Positions 1 through 8,664 are shown, counted from the first letter of the stretch. The stretch: 64,000 bases of DNA from Acidimicrobiales bacterium (GCA_036270875.1 DATBBR010000024.1:1-64000); one strand, 5' to 3'. The notes: a model not told the origin generated them from the letters alone. Numbers and translations: made by a program.

Positions 1-1
1 G

Positions 2-139
2 CCGCCCCAGGCCTACCCGCTTCCCTCCGCCTACGCCGGGACCTGCGGGGTGGCCGCCGGGGGTGGTGCGGCCAAGGCCCCGTCCTCGCCGGTGACCAAC
101 AGCGCCGGCCAGGTGATCGTCTCGCCGACGCACTGCTGA
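2..139 (+). CDS. 3' end of an unidentified gene (partial)
   Basis: An open frame enters from the left edge and stops at TGA 137-139, giving the last 45 residues of a protein. The tail is rich in Pro, Ala, Gly and Ser and ends in VSPTHC, which would suit an exported or wall-associated protein, but no family is recognisable. The next gene starts 4 bp later, so the two may be co-transcribed. The reading frame rests only on being open and directly abutting the next gene. Confidence 0.4.
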   Translation, partial: PPQAYPLPSAYAGTCGVAAGGGAAKAPSSPVTNSAGQVIVSPTHC

Positions 140-143
140 GCCG

Positions 144-1787
144 ATGAAGGCGACGCTCCGACTACCGCTCCTGGTACTTGTACCCCTTGCTCCGGTCGTC
201 GCTGTGGCGGGCATGACTCCGGCCCACGCGGCGCCGCCCTCTGCATGCAGTGCGTCCTGGCCCCAGTTCGGCCACGACGAGCTCCACAGCGCAGCGGCCG
301 CCATGTGTCCGGGCGCCGACAACATCACTGCCGGCAACGCGTCCGGGCTTGCCCCACGGTGGTTCCTGCCCACCCAGGGCGCCGTCACCGCCGAGCCCGC
401 CGTAGTCGGGGGAACTGTGTACGTGGGCGACTCGTCGGGCAGCTTCCGGGCCATCACGGCCGCCAACGGCTTGGTGAAATGGTCCTTCACCAGCACCGAC
501 CAGCACAAGGCGGCGTTTGGGGAGTTCCCCTCCTCCCCGGAGGTGGCCAGCCTGCCAGGAAGCCCCCATCCCCTTGCCTTCGTGGGCGGAGGAGGAACCC
601 TCTATGCGCTCGACTCTGTCACGGGGAAGAAGGTGTGGGGCACCGACGTGGATCCGGCTCAGCCGACAAGTGCCATCGAGATCGAGTCCTCGCCCGTGGT
701 GAATCTGAGCACGTCGCCACCGGAGGTGATCGTCGGGAGTGATGACAACGGCTCTCCTGGCATCCAGGTGACCGGGATACAGGCGTTCAACGCTTACACC
801 GGCGCGCTCTTGTGGAAGTACGAGCCCGAGCGCGACACCGTGGTCCACAGCCTTGGAGACGATCATCAAGGCAACGCTTGCGGAGACGTGTGGTCCTCTC
901 CCGCCCTTGACACCCAGGCGGGACTGGTGGTGTTCGGCACGGGCAACTGCGCAGACCAAACAGGGGCCATCGCCGCCCATGACTTTGCGACCAACTCTGG
1001 AATCTTTGCCGTCAACGCCAAGACGGGGCAGCGGGTGTGGTCGTTCTTCGAGCCTCCCAACCAATACGACACGGGCCAGCCCAGCGACTCTGCAACTGGC
1101 GACGATGACTTCGGGTCCTCCGCCGCCATCGTCCACAACGTGGCCCTGCCCGGCGGCAAGCACGCCCCGCTGGTGATCGAGGCCAGCAAGTCCGGCTACG
1201 CGTACGCCGTGGACGAACGGAGCGGGAGATTGGTCTGGAAGGACGAGCCTTCCCAGGCGGGCCAGCTCAGCCCACAGCTCGTAGGCGCCGTTGGGGGCAC
1301 AATCGGCGGGCTGTCCGTCGGACAGGCCGCCGGCCGGCCCGCAGCATTCATGACCTCAGCCATACCCCTGCCCTTTGCCGGCCCCGGCGTTGACCTGGGG
1401 GCCACCCCGCCGGGCGCCACCGCCGACACGAGCCTGGCCAACGATCCCCGTCGGGCGGTGTCCCTCCACGCCGTGGATCTGGCCACGGGTGCGGTCATCT
1501 GGCAGGACGCCCTTTCGGCGCCCAGCTATGCACCGACCTCCTATTCCGGCGGAGTGGTCTTCGCCCCGTCCACGACGGCCTTCGACGTGGCCGCCTACGA
1601 CGCCAACACCGGGAAGCCCCTGTGGGGTGCGCCCATAGCGGCGGCGGCCTCCGGAGGCACTTCCATCGTCGGACCTGATGCTTTCCTGGGCACCGGAACC
1701 TCCTTCGGCTCAGCTGGTCCGCTGCCTGTGCCACCTCAGGCTTTCGGCGTGTGGTCATTCGGCATAGCCGGCCCGGCTGCGCCGTGA
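144..1787 (+). CDS. Secreted PQQ-type beta-propeller repeat protein
   Basis: This 547-residue protein begins with a signal peptide (basic start, hydrophobic core, cleavage after a THA-like motif near residue 29). The rest consists of repeats of the PQQ-quinoprotein blade type, with phrases such as VYVGDSSG, LYALDSVTGKKVW, VNAKTGQRVW and YDANTGKPLWG. These form an eight-bladed propeller in quinoprotein dehydrogenases and in BamB-like scaffolds. No quinone-ligating disulfide or catalytic residues can be assigned, so a dehydrogenase activity is not claimed. It is probably extracellular. The ATG at 144 is chosen because the signal peptide follows it directly. Confidence 0.8.
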   Translation: MKATLRLPLLVLVPLAPVVAVAGMTPAHAAPPSACSASWPQFGHDELHSAAAAMCPGADNITAGNASGLAPRWFLPTQGAVTAEPAVVGGTVYVGDSSGSFRAITAANGLVKWSFTSTDQHKAAFGEFPSSPEVASLPGSPHPLAFVGGGGTLYALDSVTGKKVWGTDVDPAQPTSAIEIESSPVVNLSTSPPEVIVGSDDNGSPGIQVTGIQAFNAYTGALLWKYEPERDTVVHSLGDDHQGNACGDVWSSPALDTQAGLVVFGTGNCADQTGAIAAHDFATNSGIFAVNAKTGQRVWSFFEPPNQYDTGQPSDSATGDDDFGSSAAIVHNVALPGGKHAPLVIEASKSGYAYAVDERSGRLVWKDEPSQAGQLSPQLVGAVGGTIGGLSVGQAAGRPAAFMTSAIPLPFAGPGVDLGATPPGATADTSLANDPRRAVSLHAVDLATGAVIWQDALSAPSYAPTSYSGGVVFAPSTTAFDVAAYDANTGKPLWGAPIAAAASGGTSIVGPDAFLGTGTSFGSAGPLPVPPQAFGVWSFGIAGPAAP

Positions 1788-1910
1788 CGCACGATTGACC
1801 ACAACCGCACCACTACGCCGTCCCTTGGGCATATACAAGTGTCCTTTCTGTGTCTGCGCGATCGTCGTGTGTATGGAGCGGCAGACACCGCCTGCCCGGA
1901 AAGGACGATC

Positions 1911-2297
1911 ATGGCTGGCTATGCAGCGCTGCTGTATTTCGATGCGGAACGGTACTGGAGCGACCCCGACGAGGCCGAGTTCACCCCCGCCTACGGCAAG
2001 GCCATCGAGGCTGGTGAGGCGGCTGGGATTCTGCAGGGGCCATGGCCGTACGGGCGGGCCTTGGAACCCCCGTCGATGGCCACAACGATCACCGTGGCCG
2101 GGGGTAAAGATGGCGACGTGATGTTGACCGACGGGCCGTACGCCGAGGCCAAAGAGGTGCTCGGGGGCTTCGTGTTGCTGGAGGCGGCAGATCTCGACGA
2201 GGCCATCCGCTGGGCCGCGCAACTCCCCGCTGCCTGGCGGGGCAAGGTCGAGGTGCGCCCGGTGGCGCCGGTCCCGGGCAGCGCACCCCCAGGGTGA
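1911..2297 (+). CDS. YCII-related (DGPF-type) protein
   Basis: The protein has 128 residues from the ATG at 1911, which has an AAAGGA ribosome-binding site 6 bp upstream; an in-frame upstream start at 1839 has none. It opens with YAALLYFDAERYW and carries DGPYAEAKEVLGG, a variant of the DGPF signature of the YCII/dimeric alpha-beta barrel family. DGPF proteins are typically encoded next to ECF42-type sigma factors, as here: the sigma gene starts inside this stop codon. The function of the pairing is not established; a ligand-sensing or small-molecule enzymatic role is inferred only. Confidence 0.85.
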   Translation: MAGYAALLYFDAERYWSDPDEAEFTPAYGKAIEAGEAAGILQGPWPYGRALEPPSMATTITVAGGKDGDVMLTDGPYAEAKEVLGGFVLLEAADLDEAIRWAAQLPAAWRGKVEVRPVAPVPGSAPPG

Positions 2298-3556
2298 TCC
2301 CCGAGGAACTCCTGGCCGAGACGATCCGGGCTGAGGGCAGTCGGGTGCTGGCGACCCTGATCCGCACCTTGGGCGACCTGCAGACGGCCGAGGACGCGGT
2401 GCAAGAGGCCACGGTCGCAGCCCTGCGGACTTGGCGGCGTACAGGAGTGCCGGAAAACCCCCGGGCGTGGTTGACCGTCACGGCTCGCCACAAGGCTCTC
2501 GACGCCCTGCGCCGGGAGTCTGGCCGGCCGGACAGGGAGACGGCCGCCGAGTCAACCTGGAGACCGGGGCCGATGGACCCTGCGGAGGAGGCGATCGAGG
2601 TGCTCGAGCCCGAGAGCGTGGTTCGGGATGATCTGCTGCGCCTGGTGTTCACCTGCTGTCACCCGGCACTTGGTCGCGAGGCGCAGGTGGCACTGGCCCT
2701 GCGCACCCTCGCCGGCCTCGAGGTGACCGCGATCGCACGGGTGTTCCTGGTGCCCGAGGCCACCCTGGCCAAGCGCATCACCCGCGCCAAGCAGAAGATC
2801 GCAACCGCCCGGATTCCCTACCGCGTTCCCTCCGACTCCGAGCTTCCCGAGCGACTGCCCGCCGTACTCGCAGTGGTCTACCTCATCGCCACCGAGGCCC
2901 ACGCCCCGAGTGGGGGCGACGACGTCGTGCGGGTCGACCTCGAGGTCGAGGCCTTGCGGTTGGCCCGGTTGCTGGTCGAGCTCATGCCCGACGAAGCCGA
3001 GGTGCTCTCTCTGCTGGCGTTGCTGCTCCTCACCGGCGCCCGCCGCCCGGCTCGGGTGGACGCGGTCGGCGACCCGGTGCTCCTTGCCGACCAGGACCGC
3101 TCGCTCTGGGACAGGGCGGCCATCGCGGAGGGGTCGCAGAGGCTGGCGGATGCGGTCCGCTGGTCAGGAGGGGTCGCTGGGCCCTACCAGTTGCAGGCGC
3201 ACTTGGCGGCCTGCCACTCCACAGCACACAGGTGGGCCGACACGGACTGGGACCGCATTGTAGGCCTCTACGACCTCCTCTCGAGGACCACGGCAAATCC
3301 GGCTGTGGCGCTCAACCGGGCCGTGGCCGTGTGCGAGCGGGACGGCCCGCTGGCAGGGCTGGCCGCCCTCGATGCCATAGCCAGCCTGTCTAGATCGCAT
3401 CTTTGGCACGCAGCCCGAGCTGACGCCCTTCGTCGACTCGACCGCATCCAGAAAGCGCGTGAGGAGCTTCAACGCGCGGCCGACCTCGCCCCATCGGGGC
3501 CAGAGCAGCGCCTCCTCGCCCGCCGGTTGGGCGCGTATTCCTCGGGAGGCTCGTAG
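2294..3556 (+). CDS. ECF42-type RNA polymerase sigma factor with C-terminal DUF6596/TPR-like extension
   Basis: This is a 420-residue sigma factor starting at GTG 2294, overlapping the YCII stop by 4 bp (GTGA), so translation is probably coupled. Region 2 (about residues 10-75) includes LQTAEDAVQEA and NPRAWL. Region 4 (about 115-170) has a helix-turn-helix around LEVTAIARVFLVPEATLAKRI. About 230 further residues follow with the NPAVALNRAVAV motif typical of ECF42 members. In that group the extension is needed for activity and no anti-sigma factor is required, so regulation by the C-terminal domain is expected. Its targets are likely to include its own YCII operon. Confidence 0.9.
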   Translation: MIPEELLAETIRAEGSRVLATLIRTLGDLQTAEDAVQEATVAALRTWRRTGVPENPRAWLTVTARHKALDALRRESGRPDRETAAESTWRPGPMDPAEEAIEVLEPESVVRDDLLRLVFTCCHPALGREAQVALALRTLAGLEVTAIARVFLVPEATLAKRITRAKQKIATARIPYRVPSDSELPERLPAVLAVVYLIATEAHAPSGGDDVVRVDLEVEALRLARLLVELMPDEAEVLSLLALLLLTGARRPARVDAVGDPVLLADQDRSLWDRAAIAEGSQRLADAVRWSGGVAGPYQLQAHLAACHSTAHRWADTDWDRIVGLYDLLSRTTANPAVALNRAVAVCERDGPLAGLAALDAIASLSRSHLWHAARADALRRLDRIQKAREELQRAADLAPSGPEQRLLARRLGAYSSGGS

Positions 3557-3744
3557 CAGCACGGTCGACGCACCGATCCTGGAGCGACGGGGTGCTCAAC
3601 GACCTCGACAGGCGCCAGCTCCCGACGGCAGCACTGGTCACCCACCCACAGGCAGGGTCACAGTGTTCCTGCCGGTGTGGATGTGGGGGTCGCAAGACCA
3701 TCTGGACCAGGGAGCGCACCCTTCCCATTGTCGGCCGAAGGGTT

Positions 3745-3758
3745 GCCGACATGTCGGC
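3745..3758. promoter_or_regulatory. 14-bp perfect palindrome upstream of SDR gene
   Basis: GCCGACATGTCGGC is its own reverse complement. It lies in the 292-bp gap between the ECF gene and the SDR gene, 90 bp upstream of the SDR start. It could be an operator for a dimeric regulator. No regulator gene is adjacent, and nothing else in this gap looks coding. Confidence 0.35.
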
Positions 3759-3848
3759 GTTTTCCCGCGGAGCGGTCCATTCAGCCTCTTGCCGTTCGTC
3801 TCATAGGTAGTGCCGGCCCGAACCGGCGAACAGGAGGAGATCGTCATC

Positions 3849-4565
3849 ATGGCGACAATCGCGGACAAAGCAGTTCTGGTGACCGGGGCCAATCGAGGCA
3901 TCGGTCGAGCGCTGGTCGAGGAAGCATTGAGGCGAGACGCCAGGCGCGTGTATGCCGGTACGCGCGAGCCCTTGGACCACTCGGATGGGCGCATCATGCC
4001 CTTGACCCTGGACGTGACCAGCGCGCCGCAGATCGAGCGAGCTGTGGAGGAAGTCGAGTCGCTCGATGTCCTCGTCAACAACGCCGGTGTGGCACTCTAT
4101 GATGACCTGAGCGACCGTTCCGTGCTCGAACGACACCTCGCCGTGAACTTTTTCGGCACATACGGGGTGACCCAGGCTTTTCTGCCGTTGCTGATTCGTT
4201 CTCGGGGAGCCATCGTCAACAATGTGTCGACGATGGCCTTGGCTCCGTTGCCGCTCACTCCGGCCTACGCGATCTCAAAGGCGGCCGCGTTCAACCTGAC
4301 GCAATCGCTGCGCGCCCTGTTGGCCGGACGGGGGGTGAGGGTTCATGCAGTCCTGACCGGCCCCACGGACACGGATATGACCCGAGGCTTCGACATACCA
4401 AAGGCCTCTCCGGAGTCCGTCGCCCAAGCTATCTTCGACGGAGTCGAGAACCAGGAGGATGACATCTTCCCCGATCCCATGTCGGAGACCATGGCTGAGA
4501 GCTGGCGCAGCGGTGCGGCGAAGGCGCTCGAGCGCCAGAATGCGGCGGCCGTGGAGGCAGCGTAG
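3849..4565 (+). CDS. Short-chain dehydrogenase/reductase (SDR)
   Basis: The 238-residue classical SDR has the nucleotide-binding TGANRGIGRAL motif near the N terminus, NNAG around residue 80, and the catalytic YAISK (Tyr-x-x-x-Lys) around residue 140. The ATG at 3849 is preferred because GGAGGAGATCG lies just upstream; an in-frame start 13 codons earlier would bury that site. It is an NAD(P)-dependent oxidoreductase of unknown substrate. The C terminus ends in an Ala/Glu-rich helix (KALERQNAAAVEAA). It stands alone between the ECF pair and the DUF899 gene. Confidence 0.88.
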   Translation: MATIADKAVLVTGANRGIGRALVEEALRRDARRVYAGTREPLDHSDGRIMPLTLDVTSAPQIERAVEEVESLDVLVNNAGVALYDDLSDRSVLERHLAVNFFGTYGVTQAFLPLLIRSRGAIVNNVSTMALAPLPLTPAYAISKAAAFNLTQSLRALLAGRGVRVHAVLTGPTDTDMTRGFDIPKASPESVAQAIFDGVENQEDDIFPDPMSETMAESWRSGAAKALERQNAAAVEAA

Positions 4566-4620
4566 TCATGGGCACCGGACGGACCACGTCAGGCTGTTGT
4601 AATCACAAGAAGGAGAACCA

Positions 4621-4662
4621 ATGATCGACCACCCGAACCCGACGGTGGGGAACTCGTCATGA
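4621..4662 (+). CDS. 13-residue micro-ORF overlapping the DUF899 start
   Basis: An ATG at 4621 with a strong AAGGAG site opens a frame reading MIDHPNPTVGNSS. It stops at TGA 4660-4662, sharing ATGA with the start of the DUF899 gene at 4659. The larger gene has no good ribosome-binding site of its own, so it is probably translated by re-initiation from this leader. The alternative is a recent frameshift that separated an older N terminus. Confidence 0.5.
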   Translation: MIDHPNPTVGNSS

Positions 4663-5339
4663 AAACCCGCCCGATCGTGTCACCAGGGGAGTGGGAGGCT
4701 GCGCGCCAGCAACTTCTCGTGAAGGAGAAGGAACTGACTCGCGCCCGCGACGCGTTGGCCGCTGAGCGTCGCCGCATGCCGTGGGTTGCTATTGAGAAGA
4801 AGTACGAGTTCGACGGCCCCAGAGGAAGAGCAAGCCTCCTCGACCTGTTCGAGGGCCGCCGCCAGCTGATCGTCTACCGCGCCTTCTTCGAACCCGGCGT
4901 GTACGGCTGGCCCGACCATGCCTGCGTCGGCTGCTCACTGGTAGCCGACCAGGTCGCCCACGTCGCCCATCTGAACGCCCGCGACACCACGCTGGCCTTC
5001 GCCTCGCCCTCGCCGCAGCAAGACATCGAGCGCGTGAAGGCGCGGATGGGATGGACGATGCCCTGGTACACCATGACCGATCGCTTCGCCACCGACTTCG
5101 GCGTGGACGAATGGCACGGCACGAACGCGTTCATCCGCGACGGCGACGGTGTGTTTCGCACCTACTTCGTCAACAACCGCGGCGACGAAGCAATGGGGAG
5201 TACCTGGAGCTACCTCGACCTGACCGCGCTCGGACGCCAGGAGGAGTGGGAGGAGTCGCCCGAGGGCTACCCCCAAAGCCCACCGTACGCGTGGTGGCGC
5301 TGGCACGACGAATACGGCGACGCCGCGCCGTCCCAGTAG
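4659..5339 (+). CDS. DUF899 thioredoxin-like family protein
   Basis: The 226-residue protein has the features of the DUF899 family: an N-terminal helix with VSPGEWEAARQQLL and KELTRARDALAAERRRMPW, then a thioredoxin-fold region with YRAFFEPG, CVGCS (about residues 88-92), HLNARDTTLAF and MGWTMPWYT. The CxxC-like pair CVGC might be redox-active, but the family's activity is not established. The start overlaps a micro-ORF stop (ATGA), and an intrinsic terminator follows 46 bp after the stop. Confidence 0.88.
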   Translation: MKTRPIVSPGEWEAARQQLLVKEKELTRARDALAAERRRMPWVAIEKKYEFDGPRGRASLLDLFEGRRQLIVYRAFFEPGVYGWPDHACVGCSLVADQVAHVAHLNARDTTLAFASPSPQQDIERVKARMGWTMPWYTMTDRFATDFGVDEWHGTNAFIRDGDGVFRTYFVNNRGDEAMGSTWSYLDLTALGRQEEWEESPEGYPQSPPYAWWRWHDEYGDAAPSQ

Positions 5340-5385
5340 GGGAGCGACCGCGACGGGTCGACAGGGCTTTTTTCGAGATACTGGG

Positions 5386-5412
5386 AGACAGACAAACGCC
5401 GTCTGTCTTTTT
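5386..5412 (+). terminator. Intrinsic terminator after the DUF899 gene
   Basis: AGACAGAC (5386-5393) and GTCTGTCT (5401-5408) form a perfect 8-bp stem with a 7-nt loop, followed by a run of five T (5408-5412). This is the clearest Rho-independent terminator in the window. It also separates the DUF899 transcript from the convergent MarR gene. Confidence 0.85.
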
Positions 5413-5861
5413 CAGTCCTCCCCTGCTCGAGGCAGGTGGTCGTCCAGTGCCTTCACCAGCAAGGCGCGAAACGTCGCCCGCTCTGATTCGCTGAGCCCAC
5501 CGAGGATCTCGTTCTCGATGCTCCCCTGGGCCACCTCCGCCCGCTCCAAGGCTTCCAGCCCGGCGTCCGTGATGTCGACGATGTGGCGCCGGCGGTCGGC
5601 CGGATCCCGCCGGCGCTCCACGAACTCCAGGTCCTCGAGGTCGTTGAGCACAAGCACGCCTGTGTTGGAGTCCATGGAGAGGTCCTCGGTCATGCCCTGC
5701 TGCGACACCCCCGGGTGGTCGCGCAAATATGCGAGGACCACCATGTTCTTGAGGTTCATGCCGACCAGCTCCATCGAGCTGCGCAGGTAGACAGCCCGCG
5801 CAAGTCGGGTGAGGAGCACGATCGTCCCAGTGGTGGGCGAAGCGGTTGACCGAGCGTTCAC
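5412..5861 (-). CDS. MarR-family transcriptional regulator
   Basis: The 149-residue winged-helix protein has a central HTH (GVSQQGMTEDLSMDSNTGVLVLNDLEDLEFVERR) and the wing motif DPADRRRHIVDITDAG (about residues 85-105), flanked by dimerisation helices. It is divergent from an MFS drug-type exporter, with 58 bp between the starts. A perfect 8-bp inverted repeat overlaps the exporter's start codon. The usual MarR arrangement, in which it represses itself and the pump until a ligand binds, is the likely model. Confidence 0.88.
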   Translation of the reverse strand: MNARSTASPTTGTIVLLTRLARAVYLRSSMELVGMNLKNMVVLAYLRDHPGVSQQGMTEDLSMDSNTGVLVLNDLEDLEFVERRRDPADRRRHIVDITDAGLEALERAEVAQGSIENEILGGLSESERATFRALLVKALDDHLPRAGED

Positions 5862-5903
5862 GACCCAGATCCTAACCGCCGGACCGGGTCGATCACCTCG
5901 CTA

Positions 5904-5929
5904 GGATAGTCCCGAAATCATGACTATCC
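5904..5929. promoter_or_regulatory. Probable MarR operator over the MFS start codon
   Basis: GGATAGTC (5904-5911) and GACTATCC (5922-5929) form a perfect 8-bp inverted repeat with a 10-nt spacer spanning the ATG at 5920. The hexamer TAGGAT (5902-5907) resembles an actinobacterial -10 box and would give a very short leader. Binding here would block both transcription start and translation of the exporter gene. Confidence 0.6.
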
Positions 5930-7422
5930 CCACCACGGTGACCATTCCCCGGCCCATCGGCGACCGCCGGCGCTGGATAGCCCTGGTTGTCGTCTGCCTG
6001 GCCATGCTCATGAATGCGCTCGATGCCTCCATCGTCAATGTGGCGCTCCCGGCGGTCCAGCGCAGCCTCCACTTCAGCCAGTCGGGCCTGACTTGGGTGG
6101 TGGACGCCTACCTCATCTCCTTCGGCAGCTTCCTCCTCATGGCCGGTCGCCTGGGCGATCTCATCGGCCGCAAGAAGGTGTTCCTGGTCGGGGTGACGCT
6201 GTTCACCCTCGCGTCCATCGCCTGCGGATCGGCCGATAGCCAGGCCATGCTGGTGACGGCGCGCTTCGTCCAGGGCATCGGTGGGGCATTGTCCGCCTCG
6301 GTAATCGTCGCCATCATCGTGACGGAGTTCCCCAGCCCGGTCGAGCGGGCCAAGGCCATGAGCGCCTACGTCTTCGTCGCTGTGGGTGGCGGCTCCGTCG
6401 GCCTGCTGGCCGGCGGCGTGCTGACCCAGGCATTGAGCTGGCACTGGATCTTCCTCGTGAATGTGCCTATTGGCATCGCCACCCTGATCCTCGGCCGCAT
6501 TCTCGTGGTGGAGAACGTCGGCCTTGGCATCAGACAGGGGGTCGATGTCGTCGGTTCGGTGCTGGTGACCCTGTCCCTGATGATCGGCATCTACGGGATC
6601 GTCACGGCATCGAGCGACGGCTGGGCGTCGCCGCACACGCTGGCCTCGCTCGGCATCGCCGTAGGGCTGTTCGCCGGCTTCATCGTTTTGGAGTCGCGGC
6701 TCGCCAACCCGATCATGCCGCTGCGCATCCTGAGGCTGCGCACCCTGACCGGTTCGAGCGTGATTCGCGGCTGCATCATCACCGGCATGTTCTCGACCTT
6801 CTTCATCGGCGCGCTCTACCTCGAGCACGTGCTGGGCTACAGCCCTATCCGTACAGGTTTGGCTTTCGTCCCCCAGGTAGTCGTCATGGCGGCCATGTCG
6901 GCCGGCATCACAGCCCGACTGATCAACCGCTTTGGCCCCAAACCGGTGATGTACCCGGCCCTGGTCCTTACTGCTGCCGGCCTGATCCTGCTCGCCCTGG
7001 CCGGTGAGCACGCGAGCTACTTCCCCCAGATCTTCTTCCCCTTCCTCTTGTTGGGCGTGGGCGCCGGCGCGTCGTTCATGCCCTTGCTGCAGATCGCAAT
7101 GTCGGAGATCCCCAACGCCGATGCCGGGTTGGGCTCGGGCGTCGTCAACGTCTCCCAGCAGCTGGCCGGCGCCGTCGGCCTAGCCGTGCTGAGCACGATC
7201 GCCACCAGCCGGACCCGGTCATTGGTCGCTGGCGGCCATCCCCTCGTGGGCTCGTTGACGTCCGGCTACCACTTGGCGCTCTACATTGCCGCTGGGTGCG
7301 TTCTGGCGGGCCTGGTCTTGGCTCCGGTCCTGTTGCGGACAACCGAGCCATCCGAAGAGGAGCAGGCTCGCATCGCAGAGAACATGCAGAGTCCGAAAGC
7401 CAACGAGCACCTGGTGGTTTAA
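5920..7422 (+). CDS. MFS exporter, DHA2 (EmrB/QacA) family, 14 TM
   Basis: The 500-residue integral membrane protein has the DHA2 signature LDASIVNVALP in TM1, motif A GRLGDLIGRKKV after TM2, and about 14 hydrophobic segments. Members are proton-coupled exporters of hydrophobic drugs or metabolites in the cytoplasmic membrane. The divergent MarR gene and the inverted repeat over its start suggest inducible expression by a toxic substrate. The substrate cannot be read from sequence. Confidence 0.9.
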   Translation: MTIPTTVTIPRPIGDRRRWIALVVVCLAMLMNALDASIVNVALPAVQRSLHFSQSGLTWVVDAYLISFGSFLLMAGRLGDLIGRKKVFLVGVTLFTLASIACGSADSQAMLVTARFVQGIGGALSASVIVAIIVTEFPSPVERAKAMSAYVFVAVGGGSVGLLAGGVLTQALSWHWIFLVNVPIGIATLILGRILVVENVGLGIRQGVDVVGSVLVTLSLMIGIYGIVTASSDGWASPHTLASLGIAVGLFAGFIVLESRLANPIMPLRILRLRTLTGSSVIRGCIITGMFSTFFIGALYLEHVLGYSPIRTGLAFVPQVVVMAAMSAGITARLINRFGPKPVMYPALVLTAAGLILLALAGEHASYFPQIFFPFLLLGVGAGASFMPLLQIAMSEIPNADAGLGSGVVNVSQQLAGAVGLAVLSTIATSRTRSLVAGGHPLVGSLTSGYHLALYIAAGCVLAGLVLAPVLLRTTEPSEEEQARIAENMQSPKANEHLVV

Positions 7423-7461
7423 GGTAGCCACGGTCCCGCCGCTGCGGGATCTTCGCGCCCG

Positions 7462-7473
7462 TATCATCATGGG
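7462..7473 (+). promoter_or_regulatory. Leaderless promoter of the SRPBCC gene
   Basis: TATCAT (7462-7467) is followed by 6 nt and then ATG 7474. A TANNNT -10 box at this distance places the transcription start at the start codon. No ribosome-binding site precedes the ATG, which agrees with a leaderless mRNA. Confidence 0.55.
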
Positions 7474-7935
7474 ATGCCTCGCACAGACACAGCTTCTCGG
7501 ATGATCGCCGCCTCGTGTGAGCGGGTCTATGCGGCCTTTGTCGATCCCGACGCCCTGACAGCATGGCTTCCGCCAGGAGGAATGACGGGGGCCTTCGAAC
7601 GATTTGATCCGCGTCCCGGCGGGTCCTATCGAATGGTGTTGACCTACGCCGACGCCTCTGTCTCACAGGGCAAGGCCACTGGGGACACCGATATCGTCGA
7701 GGCAAAATACATCGACCTCGTCCCCGGCGTGCGTGTGGTGCAAGCGGTGGACTTCGTTTCCGACGATCCCGCCTACGCCGGCACGATGACCATGACGTGG
7801 GAGGTCATGGCAGTCGATGGAGAAACGCGCGTCGACATCATTGCTGACAATGTCCCCGATGGCATCTCAGCGGACGATCACTCCGAAGGCATGGTCTCCT
7901 CCTTGGTGAAGCTCGCAGAGTATCTCGAGGGATAG
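7474..7935 (+). CDS. SRPBCC (AHSA1-like) domain protein
   Basis: The 153-residue protein matches the START/AHSA1 helix-grip fold. The N terminus reads CERVYAAFVDPDALTAWLPPGGM, followed by RPGGSYRMVLTY, IDLVPGVRVV and GTMTMTWEV strands, and a C-terminal helix HSEGMVSSLVKLAEYLEG. Such proteins bind small hydrophobic ligands or act as toxin-resistance or co-chaperone-like factors; no specific ligand can be named. The mRNA is probably leaderless. It converges on the TetR gene. Confidence 0.85.
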   Translation: MPRTDTASRMIAASCERVYAAFVDPDALTAWLPPGGMTGAFERFDPRPGGSYRMVLTYADASVSQGKATGDTDIVEAKYIDLVPGVRVVQAVDFVSDDPAYAGTMTMTWEVMAVDGETRVDIIADNVPDGISADDHSEGMVSSLVKLAEYLEG

Positions 7936-8009
7936 CAACGCGCATTGGGGGAGGGCGGGGTGCAGTGAAACGTCGCCGTCGTCGTTCGGAACGATGCAGA
8001 CCCTGATCA

Positions 8010-8660
8010 CTACTTCGCGTGTCGATCCGCTGGCCGTCGAGAGCGAAGCGGCGACTTGCGCCCGACCGGCCTCGCGTCATCGGGAACAGCGGAGTCGATC
8101 AGGGCGGCGGCGACGGTCTGTGCAGCTTCGGCAACGTTCGCGTCGTGGTCCATCCAGGCGGAGATCCCGGCGCCGTCGTAGAGCAGGACAAGTTGTCGGG
8201 CGAGGTGCTCGGGGTCGGTCGCCCCCGCCTCCTTGGCACTGTCAAAGAACAGCGAGCGAACCCAATTGCGATAGTCCTCCGTGACTTCCTCGACGCTGCT
8301 TCCTGGCGATGACTCCGCGTTCGCACTGACGAAGGCGCAGCCACGGAAGCCCGGTTCGATGAACGATAGGCCTTGGACTTCGAAGATCCCGAGCAGACGA
8401 TCACGTGGGGTCTCGAAGCGAGCGGCGAGCTCTTGCATCATGCGCTCGCGGGTGCGGTCGTGGCGCGCCACCAGGTAGGCCCGAACCAATCCATCCTTGT
8501 TCCCGAACAAGGAATAGAGCGTCGCCTTCGCCACGCCCGCGCGCTCGACGATCCGATCGACGCCGACCGTGTGCACACCCTCCTCATAAAAAAGCTCGCT
8601 GGCAGCGACCAGCAGCCGCTCGCGAGCCGAGGCCCGCTCGACGACTGATTCTGTGGCCAT
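8010..8660 (-). CDS. TetR/AcrR-family transcriptional regulator
   Basis: The 216-residue regulator starts at ATG 8660; a start 33 codons upstream would run across the operators. The N-terminal HTH is typical: ARERLLVAASELFYEEGVHTVGVDRIVERAGVAKATLYSLFGNKDGLVRAYL. The C-terminal helical domain has AEAAQTVAAALIDSA. It is divergent from an SDR gene with 77 bp between them, which contains two similar operator-like repeats around a readable promoter. It therefore probably represses the SDR gene and itself. Confidence 0.92.
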   Translation of the reverse strand: MATESVVERASARERLLVAASELFYEEGVHTVGVDRIVERAGVAKATLYSLFGNKDGLVRAYLVARHDRTRERMMQELAARFETPRDRLLGIFEVQGLSFIEPGFRGCAFVSANAESSPGSSVEEVTEDYRNWVRSLFFDSAKEAGATDPEHLARQLVLLYDGAGISAWMDHDANVAEAAQTVAAALIDSAVPDDARPVGRKSPLRSRRPADRHAK

Positions 8661-8664
8661 GAGA

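Noticed and set aside
5893..7011. 372-codon minus-strand frame inside the first MFS gene
   Set aside because: It is the antisense shadow of membrane-helix codons, rich in His, Asp and Gln.
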